Shown in pieces: positions 1 through 6,150 of a DNA stretch of 8,358 nucleotides. Position 1 is the first letter of the stretch. The number at the start of each line of letters is the position of its first letter. Under the pieces are notes generated by a model, which saw only the letters and a list, made by a program, of their open reading frames with translations, was not told the origin of the DNA and ran no database searches. The position numbers were made by a program, and so were the translations under genes. Source of the DNA: Acidimicrobiales bacterium (GTDB taxonomy: Bacteria; Actinomycetota; Acidimicrobiia; Acidimicrobiales; SZUA-35). The stretch spans positions 1-8,358 of the forward strand of contig JAHECQ010000167.1 of NCBI GenBank assembly GCA_024641625.1, in the 5' to 3' direction.

Positions 1-448
1 AGACGCGTTCCTTGGCCCGAGCCTTCTCCTCGTCGCGTCGGGCGCCGCCGAACAGCGCATCGAATCGGTACTCCTCGATGGCGTGGAGCAGCGCGGCTGT
101 CTGGAGCCCGTTGCGGGAGGCCCGAGGCCCGGTTTCCTCCACCACGTCACCGCGGTCGATGGCTTCCTGGACCGAGGCGACGATCAGTCGGAGGCCGCTC
201 TCGGCCACTCGACGGTCCCGGTACTCGATCACCTCGTCGAAGTTGTGCCCGGTGTCGACATGCATGATCGGGAACGGGACCTTCGCAGGGTGGAAGGCCT
301 TGACGGCGAGATGAAGCATGACGATCGAGTCCTTGCCCCCGGAAAACAGCATGACCGGACGCTCGAATTCGGCGGCAACCTCACGGATGATGTGGATTGC
401 TTCGGCTTCGAGGGCTCGGAGATCGGTGAGCTGGTAGTTGGAGACCAT
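1..448 (-). CDS. cysD: Sulfate adenylyltransferase small subunit CysD (5' part, cut by window edge)
   Basis: This is the catalytic subunit of the CysDN ATP sulfurylase, which makes adenosine 5'-phosphosulfate (APS) from ATP and sulfate in the cytoplasm; its usual partner is the GTPase CysN. The 149 visible residues are about half of the usual ~300. SGGKDS at residues 36-41 is the PP-loop of the adenine-nucleotide alpha-hydrolase fold. Also typical are HVDTGHNFDE at about 63-72 and GGARRDEEKARAKER at 134-148, a CysD signature. The ATG at 448-446 is preceded by AAGGAA (455-460) six bases upstream, which supports this start. The gene runs leftward, divergent from the polysaccharide genes, so cysN and perhaps cysC may lie beyond the left edge. 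Nothing looks broken. The identification is firm. A role in sulfating a surface glycan, rather than in cysteine synthesis, is only a contextual possibility. Confidence 0.95.
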   Translation of the reverse strand, partial: MVSNYQLTDLRALEAEAIHIIREVAAEFERPVMLFSGGKDSIVMLHLAVKAFHPAKVPFPIMHVDTGHNFDEVIEYRDRRVAESGLRLIVASVQEAIDRGDVVEETGPRASRNGLQTAALLHAIEEYRFDALFGGARRDEEKARAKERV

Positions 449-505
449 CACTCGTTCCTTGTCGGCAGGGAGACAGATCAGCTTACGATTTCGAGAGGCA
501 ACATC

Positions 506-559
506 CCGGACTGTGTGAATCAAGGACTGTGTGACATCGGCATCTCAAGAGCAGTCCGG
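506..559. repeat. Cluster of three GGACTG elements, two direct and one inverted
   Basis: GGACTGTGTGA occurs twice as a perfect 11-base direct repeat, at 508-518 and 524-534, with a period of 16 bases. A third copy lies in inverted orientation: CCGGACTG (506-513) pairs perfectly with CAGTCCGG (552-559). The spacing and orientation resemble a multi-site operator for a DNA-binding regulator between divergent genes. No known regulator consensus was recognised. Confidence 0.45.
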
Positions 560-581
560 TCCGACCGATGGGTGGTAGTCA

Positions 582-609
582 TTGATTGCTCACGCGCCCG
601 TTCGATAGT
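582..609 (+). promoter_or_regulatory. Candidate sigma70-type promoter for the Wzz-like/Wzy-like/GH26 unit
   Basis: TTGATT (582-587) matches four of six bases of the -35 consensus, and GATAGT (604-609) matches four of six of the -10 consensus, with a 16-base spacer. This would start transcription near 616 and leave a leader of about 30 bases before the ATG at 646. It is the best rightward match seen in the gap, but both boxes are imperfect. Confidence 0.35.
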
Positions 610-645
610 TGCGTGTTGCCGACGCCGTGAGAGAGGTAGCGCCAA

Positions 646-2283
646 ATGGTGGTGGCCAGGGATGCAGACCCCAGAGATCTGATGGTCAGCCGGGACTCTG
701 TGGTGCAGATCGGCGAGTACTCGTCGGCCGTACGTCGATGGTGGCCGGTGATCGCTGTCCTGTCGGCGGCCGGTCTGGTTCTCGGTCTTCTCGGCACTTC
801 GCTGCAGACGAGGCAATTCGTAGCCGAGAGCCAGGTGGAGATCAGGCCCCTCGTCATCTCCGGTGACGATCCGGCCACCGACGCCAACCGGCAGGTGAAC
901 CCCGAGACCGAGCAGGCCATCGCCAATTCGCAACGCGTCGTCGAACTGGCGTTGGCGCTCCTGAGCGCCGCCGAGGAAACCAGTCCCGGTGCTCCACTCT
1001 CGGTCGACCTCGACGATCCGACCCTTCAGGCGAGAGCGTCGGAGCTGGTCCCATCCGTGGATCCCGAACAAGCGCGCGAAGTCGCCGGTGCCATCTCGGT
1101 CTCGGTCCCGGGAGACAGCAGAATCCTGCTGTTCGAGGTGGCCGACTCCAATCCCGAGCAGGCGCAGCAGCTTGCACAGGCAACGGCACATTCCTACCTG
1201 GCCTTTCGCCGCGATGCCGGCCTCATGGCCACACGGGCAGCGCGAGACCAGCTGATCACCCGCGAAGCGGCGTTGATCGCCGAGCTCGACGAGTTGGCCG
1301 CCGAAATGGGCGCCGCCGGCGATGACGTCACCCGGGTCCAGGCTCTGTCGTACCGAGAAATCTCGAAACGGGAAGAACTTGCCGGTATCGGTGCCAAGCT
1401 GGCGAACATCGACTCGATCAGCGTCGACCCCGGAGAGGTCCTCAACGACGCCGGACTTCCCGACACCACCAGCGGTCTGCCGAAGATGGCGGGTCCGTTG
1501 TTCGGGGTGCTGCTCGGATTGTTCGCCGGTCTCACCACTGCCTTCCTGCTCGACCGTCGCGATGACCGGGTGCGATCGCGGGGCGGGGACATCTCGGCCA
1601 TGGGTCTCAGCGTGTTGGGTACCGTGCCCGTTCACGGTGGCCTGTTCCGCAAGGGCTCTGGTTCGGCCATCGCCGAACTCAACAGTCCGGCGGGCGAGGC
1701 CTATCGTCGTGTTCAGGGGTCGCTGCTCTTCAACCTCGATCAGAGCGACAAGTCCGTCCTGCTCGTCGCCGGTACCAACAACCCACACTCTGCAACCACC
1801 GTTGCCGCCAACCTGGCTGTGGCCGCAGCTCGTTCCGGACGTCGAACCCTGCTCATCGGTGCGGACCTTCGACGGCCGAGCCTGCACGATCGCTTCGAGA
1901 TCTCGAACCCGGTCGGACTCACCGATGTGCTGACCGGCGCAGTACCGATAGCCAAGGCGATCCAAACCATCGACGGGGTGGCCAACCTGCAGGTGCTCAC
2001 TGCGGGGAGCCCGGTGAAGGAGCCGTCCCGCTTGTTGCAGGGTGATGCGCTCGGTCGCCTGGTCTCGAGTGCTCGAACGCAGTTCGATCTCGTGGTCTTC
2101 GAGGCTCCGCCGGTGCTTCAGGTGGCTGATGCAGTCGACCTGGCTCGGCTGGCCGAAGGCGCCGTGCTCGTCATCGAACCCAATCGCGCAACCCGTGTCG
2201 GTGTGGCGCAGTCCGTCGAGCAGCTTCGTCTGGTGGGTGCCGAGGTGGTCGGCACCATCGTGGCCGAGCCCGACGAAAGCTGA
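646..2283 (+). CDS. Wzz/BY-kinase-like chain-length protein with altered ATP-binding motifs (probable pseudokinase)
   Basis: A 545-residue membrane protein of the polysaccharide co-polymerase type, expected to control chain length and export of a Wzx/Wzy-made glycan. TM1 is at about 31-52, followed by an external region with an alpha-helical, charged stretch (about 195-260), TM2 at about 281-302, and a cytoplasmic BY-kinase-like domain at about 345-545. The kinase motifs align without gaps but are altered. The P-loop region 376-390 has SAT (382-384) where GKS/T is expected, so the lysine is A383. Walker A' reads LLIGADLRRP, with G405 for the first Asp (D407 is kept). Walker B reads VVFEAPP, with E486 for Asp. 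EX2RX2R becomes E351-R354-Q357. There is no C-terminal tyrosine cluster; the protein ends EPDES. The ATG at 646 has GAGAGG (631-636) nine bases upstream; an ATG at 682 is a weaker alternative. The reading frame is intact, so this is probably a functional non-kinase, not a decayed gene. Family assignment is confident; loss of ATPase/kinase activity is inferred. Confidence 0.9.
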   Translation: MVVARDADPRDLMVSRDSVVQIGEYSSAVRRWWPVIAVLSAAGLVLGLLGTSLQTRQFVAESQVEIRPLVISGDDPATDANRQVNPETEQAIANSQRVVELALALLSAAEETSPGAPLSVDLDDPTLQARASELVPSVDPEQAREVAGAISVSVPGDSRILLFEVADSNPEQAQQLAQATAHSYLAFRRDAGLMATRAARDQLITREAALIAELDELAAEMGAAGDDVTRVQALSYREISKREELAGIGAKLANIDSISVDPGEVLNDAGLPDTTSGLPKMAGPLFGVLLGLFAGLTTAFLLDRRDDRVRSRGGDISAMGLSVLGTVPVHGGLFRKGSGSAIAELNSPAGEAYRRVQGSLLFNLDQSDKSVLLVAGTNNPHSATTVAANLAVAAARSGRRTLLIGADLRRPSLHDRFEISNPVGLTDVLTGAVPIAKAIQTIDGVANLQVLTAGSPVKEPSRLLQGDALGRLVSSARTQFDLVVFEAPPVLQVADAVDLARLAEGAVLVIEPNRATRVGVAQSVEQLRLVGAEVVGTIVAEPDES

Positions 2284-2315
2284 GCCCAGCCGAATGCTGA
2301 ACTGATGACCGTGAT

Positions 2316-2321
2316 GAGGAG
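2316..2321 (+). promoter_or_regulatory. Ribosome binding site fixing the GTG start of the polymerase-like gene
   Basis: GAGGAG lies six bases before the GTG at 2328-2330. No in-frame ATG with a comparable site is nearby, so this site decides the GTG start. The 44-base gap after the preceding gene shows no terminator, consistent with one transcript. Confidence 0.7.
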
Positions 2322-2327
2322 CGAGAC

Positions 2328-3620
2328 GTGCTGACCCAGGACGCGCCGATGGTGCGACGGCCCGAGTCCGAGGCGCTCCTGCCGGCCTGGCCCTTCGTCC
2401 TGATGATCGCGTGGATGCCCTTGTGGTTCGTGCTCGGGCTTGCCGGGTTCACCTGGGTGATCTTCGCCCTGCCCATGGCGGCGTCGCTCGTTCGGCGCCG
2501 CAATCTGATCGCGCCGAAGGGGAGTGGCCTGTGGCTGCTGTTCCTCCTTGCCGTCGGCGCGTCGGTATTGAGCATCGATGACTCACCGCGCCTGGCCGGG
2601 TGGATCCTGCGGCTCGGCTACTACCTGGGGGCCACGGTCTTCGGACTGTACGTTCTCAACGGAGCCGAGGGGCTCCCTGTGTGGAGGATCGTGCGAGCCT
2701 TCACGATCCTTTGGCTGGCCACGGTCGCCGGCGGGTACCTCGCCTTCGTGCTCGGCGACTTCGGATTTCGCTCACCGATGGCCCACCTGATCCCGGACGG
2801 GCTCGCCTCCAACGAACTCATTGCCACACTCGTCCGCCCGAGTTTCGCCGACCTCCAGGACATCATCGGGTTCCCGGTTCCTCGGCCGAAGGCCCCCTTT
2901 CCCTACACCAACAGCTGGGGATCGATGCTGGCGTTGCTCACGCCCGTCGCCCTGATCGCAGTGAAGAACGCCAAGGAGATCGGGCTGCCTCCGAAACTGC
3001 TCAGAGGCGCCCTGTACGCGTCGGTGGTCCCCGGGGTGATCTCCCTCAACCGTGGGCTCTGGCTGAGTCTGGGGCTCGGACTCTGCTACGCAGCGGTCCG
3101 TCTCGGCATTGCCGGCCAGAGCAAGGCGCTGCGAAATCTGGTGATCGCCGCGGTGTTGGGTGTGGTTCTCCTGGCCGTCACTCCGCTGGGCAGCATCGTC
3201 GAGACACGAATCGAGACGGGGCACTCCAATGCCGATCGCTTCGAACTGGCCATCGACGCGTTCCGGGGGGCGCAGGAACGACCACTGTTCGGCTGGGGCG
3301 CTCCTCGGCCGAACGTGCGTAACCTCCCCTCGGTGGGCACCCACGGTCAGGCATGGTTCGTGATGTTCTCGTACGGTTTCGTGGGTTTGGTGGGTTACTT
3401 CGGCGCGTTCATCACCATGGCATGGCATACCCGCAAGCAGGCCTCGGTCGAGGGCATGTGGGCGCATGTGATCATCATCATCGGTCTCATCCAGGCGCCG
3501 TTCTACCTCCACGTACCCCATCAGCTGTTCATGATGATGGGGGCTGCGGCGTTGGCGCTGCGGCTTCAGGCGACGCCCTCGATCGCCGGTCCACTGGATC
3601 AATCGCAACGGCGGTCATGA
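2328..3620 (+). CDS. O-antigen polymerase/ligase-like membrane protein (Wzy/WaaL superfamily)
   Basis: A 430-residue polytopic protein with about 11 hydrophobic segments (roughly 20-38, 40-55, 68-84, 94-112, 123-143, 195-212, 227-257 as one or two helices, 268-285, 343-365, 379-396, 398-413). The order of motifs fits the O-antigen ligase/polymerase superfamily: PYTNSWGSMLALLTP at 192-206, NRGLWLS at 241-247, an extracytoplasmic stretch around 286-340 with a conserved-style segment ending in PLFGWG (319-324), and GTHGQAWF (337-344) just before a transmembrane helix, the place where family members carry a histidine. Its role is presumably to join lipid-linked repeat units outside the membrane. 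With a Wzz-like gene upstream and a flippase nearby, polymerase (Wzy) is more likely than ligase, but sequence alone does not separate them. It starts with GTG and its stop overlaps the next gene's ATG. Confidence 0.85.
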   Translation: MLTQDAPMVRRPESEALLPAWPFVLMIAWMPLWFVLGLAGFTWVIFALPMAASLVRRRNLIAPKGSGLWLLFLLAVGASVLSIDDSPRLAGWILRLGYYLGATVFGLYVLNGAEGLPVWRIVRAFTILWLATVAGGYLAFVLGDFGFRSPMAHLIPDGLASNELIATLVRPSFADLQDIIGFPVPRPKAPFPYTNSWGSMLALLTPVALIAVKNAKEIGLPPKLLRGALYASVVPGVISLNRGLWLSLGLGLCYAAVRLGIAGQSKALRNLVIAAVLGVVLLAVTPLGSIVETRIETGHSNADRFELAIDAFRGAQERPLFGWGAPRPNVRNLPSVGTHGQAWFVMFSYGFVGLVGYFGAFITMAWHTRKQASVEGMWAHVIIIIGLIQAPFYLHVPHQLFMMMGAAALALRLQATPSIAGPLDQSQRRS

Positions 3621-4606
3621 GCACTCGGTTCGGTGTCATCCTCCGAGTCTGTTCGCTTCTCGCGCTCGGCGGGTGCATCACGCAGACTTCGTCGAACTCC
3701 CAGGCACCCGGAACCGAGGTCTCGATCGGATCGGATCGGCCGCCGATGATCGGGATCGCGGTACCCAGGAGTCGGGCGGCCATCGTGGCTCAGGTGGAGG
3801 AGTCGATCGGGGTGCCCTTCGACGTGATCCGGGTGTTCCGCCGCTGGGACGCCCCTCTGCTCGATGATGATCTGACGGCTCTCATCGACGGAGGGCACCG
3901 TCTTCACCTGTCGTTGCGTCCGGTCCGAGCAGACGGTTCCCCGATCGCGTGGATCGATCTGGCCACGGCTCAGCCTGGTCAACCTCTCTATTCCGAGCTC
4001 GAGACCCGCCTGGCGGAGGTGGCCGCAATGCCCGCCGGCACGTACTTCACGATGAGCCATGAACCCGAGTCCAAGGAAGGCAAGGTCAACGGCGACGCCT
4101 CGGCCTTCAAGGCAATGTGGCAGAGAGTGGCCACGCTGCTCGAGGAGCAGGGCGGCGAGGACATTGTGATGGTGTGGACCATGACCGGCGGGGCCTTCAG
4201 CGACGATCGTGCCCAAGCGTGGTACCCGGGTGATGACGTTGTGGATGTCGTCGGTACCGACAGCTACAACTGGTTCACCTGCCAGGGCACCGAACGCCGC
4301 TGGTACGAGTTGGAACAGCTGTTGTCCCAACCACTCGACTTTGCCCGCGCCCACGGCAAACCTCTGGCGGTGCCCGAGTTCGCCTCCGCCGCCGATCCTG
4401 CTGATCCCCAACGGCGGGCCCAGTGGATGCGGAATGCCGCGCAGTACCTCACCGGACGGGGGGCCGATGGCTCGATCGAGTACGTCGCCTGGTTCAACGT
4501 GACGTCGCCTGGGGGCACCTACCCGAACTGCGTCTGGGACTATGACACCACGACCACGTCGACCGAGGCCTTTGCCGAGCTCGTTCGCTCCCTCTCCCGA
4601 GGCTGA
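3617..4606 (+). CDS. GH26-like glycoside hydrolase, predicted lipoprotein
   Basis: The protein has 329 residues when started at the ATG at 3617, which overlaps the previous stop codon as ATGA. A longer in-frame reading from 3353 exists but runs deep inside the polymerase gene, and only the 3617 start puts a signal peptide at the N-terminus: hydrophobic FGVILRVCSLLALGGC with lipobox LGGC and acylated C20 (R10 interrupts the hydrophobic run). The rest resembles family GH26 (beta-mannanase and related retaining endo-enzymes): MSHEPES at 146-152 places the acid/base Glu at E149 after H148; WYPGDDVVDVVGTDSYNW spans 202-219; AVPEFAS places the likely nucleophile at E254; WFNVTSPGG follows near the end. 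It probably acts at the outer face of the membrane on a beta-linked polysaccharide. Translational coupling to the polymerase suggests that it trims, releases or edits the glycan made by this locus. The actual substrate cannot be read from the sequence. Confidence 0.85.
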   Translation: MSTRFGVILRVCSLLALGGCITQTSSNSQAPGTEVSIGSDRPPMIGIAVPRSRAAIVAQVEESIGVPFDVIRVFRRWDAPLLDDDLTALIDGGHRLHLSLRPVRADGSPIAWIDLATAQPGQPLYSELETRLAEVAAMPAGTYFTMSHEPESKEGKVNGDASAFKAMWQRVATLLEEQGGEDIVMVWTMTGGAFSDDRAQAWYPGDDVVDVVGTDSYNWFTCQGTERRWYELEQLLSQPLDFARAHGKPLAVPEFASAADPADPQRRAQWMRNAAQYLTGRGADGSIEYVAWFNVTSPGGTYPNCVWDYDTTTTSTEAFAELVRSLSRG

Positions 4607-4629
4607 GCAGTGGGGGCGCCCGTGGTGGA
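4607..4629. other. 23-base gap between convergent genes, no clear terminator
   Basis: The stop codons of the GH26-like gene and the flippase gene face each other with 23 bases between them. The gap contains the 8-base palindrome GGGCGCCC (4614-4621). A weak GAGGC (4599-4603)/GCCTC (4634-4638) pair spans it. There is no T-tract on either strand, so an intrinsic terminator is not supported. Confidence 0.5.
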
Positions 4630-6150
4630 TCATGCCTCCCGAGCCGGAGCAGCACCGGGCAACCGCGCAGCGATACCACGAGGAACGAGTTGATCGAGCC
4701 CGATGAGCACGTGCATCACCGCCAGGGCAGCCACGACCCCCATGCCCCCCAGCACCGCTGACACCACCAGGCTGCTGAACGCTGACCCGAGGACGGCGCG
4801 GCTCACCAGCGATGCAGGGATCACGCCGACGCTGGACGCGATCGCGGCCAGCGTCGCCGGCCGACTCCACGCTGTGAGCCCGCTGCTGCGATGAACCAAC
4901 ACCGACGCCAGCCCGTTCTGGATGGCGACGCTGACGGCCCAGGCCCACGCAGCCCCGGCAATGCCCATTGACGGAGTCAGCACGATGACCAGCAACACGT
5001 CGGTGGCCAGTGCCACCACGATGGCGGCCAGGGAAGCCTTGCTCCTACCGAGCATCAGGAGCGTCAGATCGATGGGACCGGCGGCCGCGCTGGCCATCAT
5101 CCCCAGCGCGAGGATCGTGAGCACGCGGGAGTCAGCCACATAGCTCGACTCGAGCAGGCGAGCCAGGGGCTCGGGGTTCAGCGCAACGAGCAGGAAGTAG
5201 GGCCAAGCGGTGAGCACCAGCCAGCCGGTGACCTGTTGGAGCAGCCTTGCCGATTCGGTCCGGTCGGAACGGCTGATGGCTCGACGCAGGTGTGGGGCCA
5301 CGCTTTGACCGATGGAGAAGATGAGGAAGTTCCCCGCGGTGATGTAGCGCGACAGCGCACCGTAGACGCCGGCCATCTCCTTGCCGACGAACGCGCTGAC
5401 GAGGATGACATCGATCCGTTCGAGTGCCATCTGCAGGGCGGTGGAGATCGATCTCGGTCGGGTATAGGTCCAGAACTCCTTGGACGGAACCGGAGGTGGG
5501 GCTCCGACACCGGATGCCATCCGCAACCCGCCGAGTCGGACCACGCTCGTGATGGCGCCCACGAAACCAAGGATGATCGGCAGGCTCCAGGCCAGCGCGA
5601 TCTCCCAGGCAACAGCCTCGCGCCCCAGCACGGTTACGGCGAGCAGGATGATCTGGAGACTCGGCCGCAAAACCTGACCGATCATGACGGTAGGGGTCAT
5701 CGTGCCGAGACCGCGGGAGGCGCCCAACAACGTCGTCGTCAGCGCAAAGGCGGGAACCGTGGCGGCTTCGATGCGAATCATCATGGTCAGATCGCTCGAT
5801 CCATCGGCGACCATCCGGGAGATGGGTGCGGCGAACAGGACCAGACCGACAGCCAGCATCATCGAGATCAGCGCTACCGGCCCTGCGGCTGTCCGCAGGA
5901 GCGAACCGGGGCTCGGGTCGTCACCGGACAGCGCCTGGGGCAGGAAGAACACCATGCCGGTCTGGGTGCCGAGGCCCGCCGCATTTCCGGCGATGGTGGC
6001 GATTGCCGTGGCCACGAAGAAGATGCCAGCTTGTTCGGCTCCGCGTCGGGAGACCAGCCAGGCGATGAAGAAGTTGGCGATGGTGGTGATGACGGCACCC
6101 AGCAATGCGAGCCCAGAGGCGGTTGCGGTGCCCTGGTTGGGTCGGATCAC
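4630..6150 (-). CDS. Wzx-like polysaccharide flippase (PST/MATE-type exporter)
   Basis: A 506-residue protein with about 14 hydrophobic helices (roughly 12-33, 40-60, 85-109, 122-142, 155-175, 182-202, 236-255, 266-288, 306-325, 340-365, 372-391, 395-415, 430-450, 457-485). This is the size and topology of the polysaccharide transporters that flip undecaprenyl-linked repeat units across the membrane. The centre of the protein, ALERIDVILVSAFVG (242-256) followed by AGVYGALSRY (260-269), is typical of this family, in which a charged helix precedes G-x-Y. The GTG start at 6150-6148 overlaps the stop of the upstream kinase gene as GTGA, and it places the first membrane helix near the N-terminus. 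A longer in-frame reading extends upstream to about 6621, but it lies inside the kinase gene and is rejected. No strong ribosome binding site precedes the GTG, so translation is probably coupled. MurJ is a less likely alternative given the context. Confidence 0.88.
   Translation of the reverse strand: MIRPNQGTATASGLALLGAVITTIANFFIAWLVSRRGAEQAGIFFVATAIATIAGNAAGLGTQTGMVFFLPQALSGDDPSPGSLLRTAAGPVALISMMLAVGLVLFAAPISRMVADGSSDLTMMIRIEAATVPAFALTTTLLGASRGLGTMTPTVMIGQVLRPSLQIILLAVTVLGREAVAWEIALAWSLPIILGFVGAITSVVRLGGLRMASGVGAPPPVPSKEFWTYTRPRSISTALQMALERIDVILVSAFVGKEMAGVYGALSRYITAGNFLIFSIGQSVAPHLRRAISRSDRTESARLLQQVTGWLVLTAWPYFLLVALNPEPLARLLESSYVADSRVLTILALGMMASAAAGPIDLTLLMLGRSKASLAAIVVALATDVLLVIVLTPSMGIAGAAWAWAVSVAIQNGLASVLVHRSSGLTAWSRPATLAAIASSVGVIPASLVSRAVLGSAFSSLVVSAVLGGMGVVAALAVMHVLIGLDQLVPRGIAARLPGAAPAREA

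Larger units (their letters stand above)
449..645. promoter_or_regulatory. Divergent intergenic region between cysD and the Wzz-like gene
   Basis: This 197-base stretch separates two divergent genes and must hold at least the promoter of cysD and probably that of the 646-4606 unit. It is visibly richer in A+T than the flanking genes. It contains a cluster of GGACTG repeats (506-559) and a candidate rightward promoter (582-609). A second inverted repeat, CTCACG (589-594) with CGTGAG (626-631), brackets the candidate -10 element and ends in the ribosome binding region. No open reading frame here looks coding, and no convincing leftward -35/-10 pair for cysD was found. Confidence 0.6.

Noticed and set aside
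520..1965. Long minus-strand open frame (481 codons) opposite the Wzz-like gene.
   Set aside because: Antisense shadow of a high-GC gene: the translation is rich in Arg, Gly, Gln and His with no recognisable domain, while the plus strand encodes clear transmembrane and P-loop-like regions.
2305..2334. Nine-codon mini-frame (MTVMRSETC) overlapping the GTG start of the polymerase-like gene, considered as a leader peptide.
   Set aside because: It has no ribosome binding site of its own and no attenuator-like hairpin; short frames of this kind arise by chance.
3353..3616. In-frame upstream extension of the GH26-like protein.
   Set aside because: It lies within the polymerase-like gene, would bury the lipoprotein signal peptide, and the ATG at 3617 gives a standard ATGA overlap.
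3599..4948. Minus-strand open frame (449 codons) opposite the GH26-like gene.
   Set aside because: Arg/Gly-rich shadow frame; the plus strand carries the lipobox and GH26 motifs, and the 3' end of the true flippase gene overlaps it in another frame.
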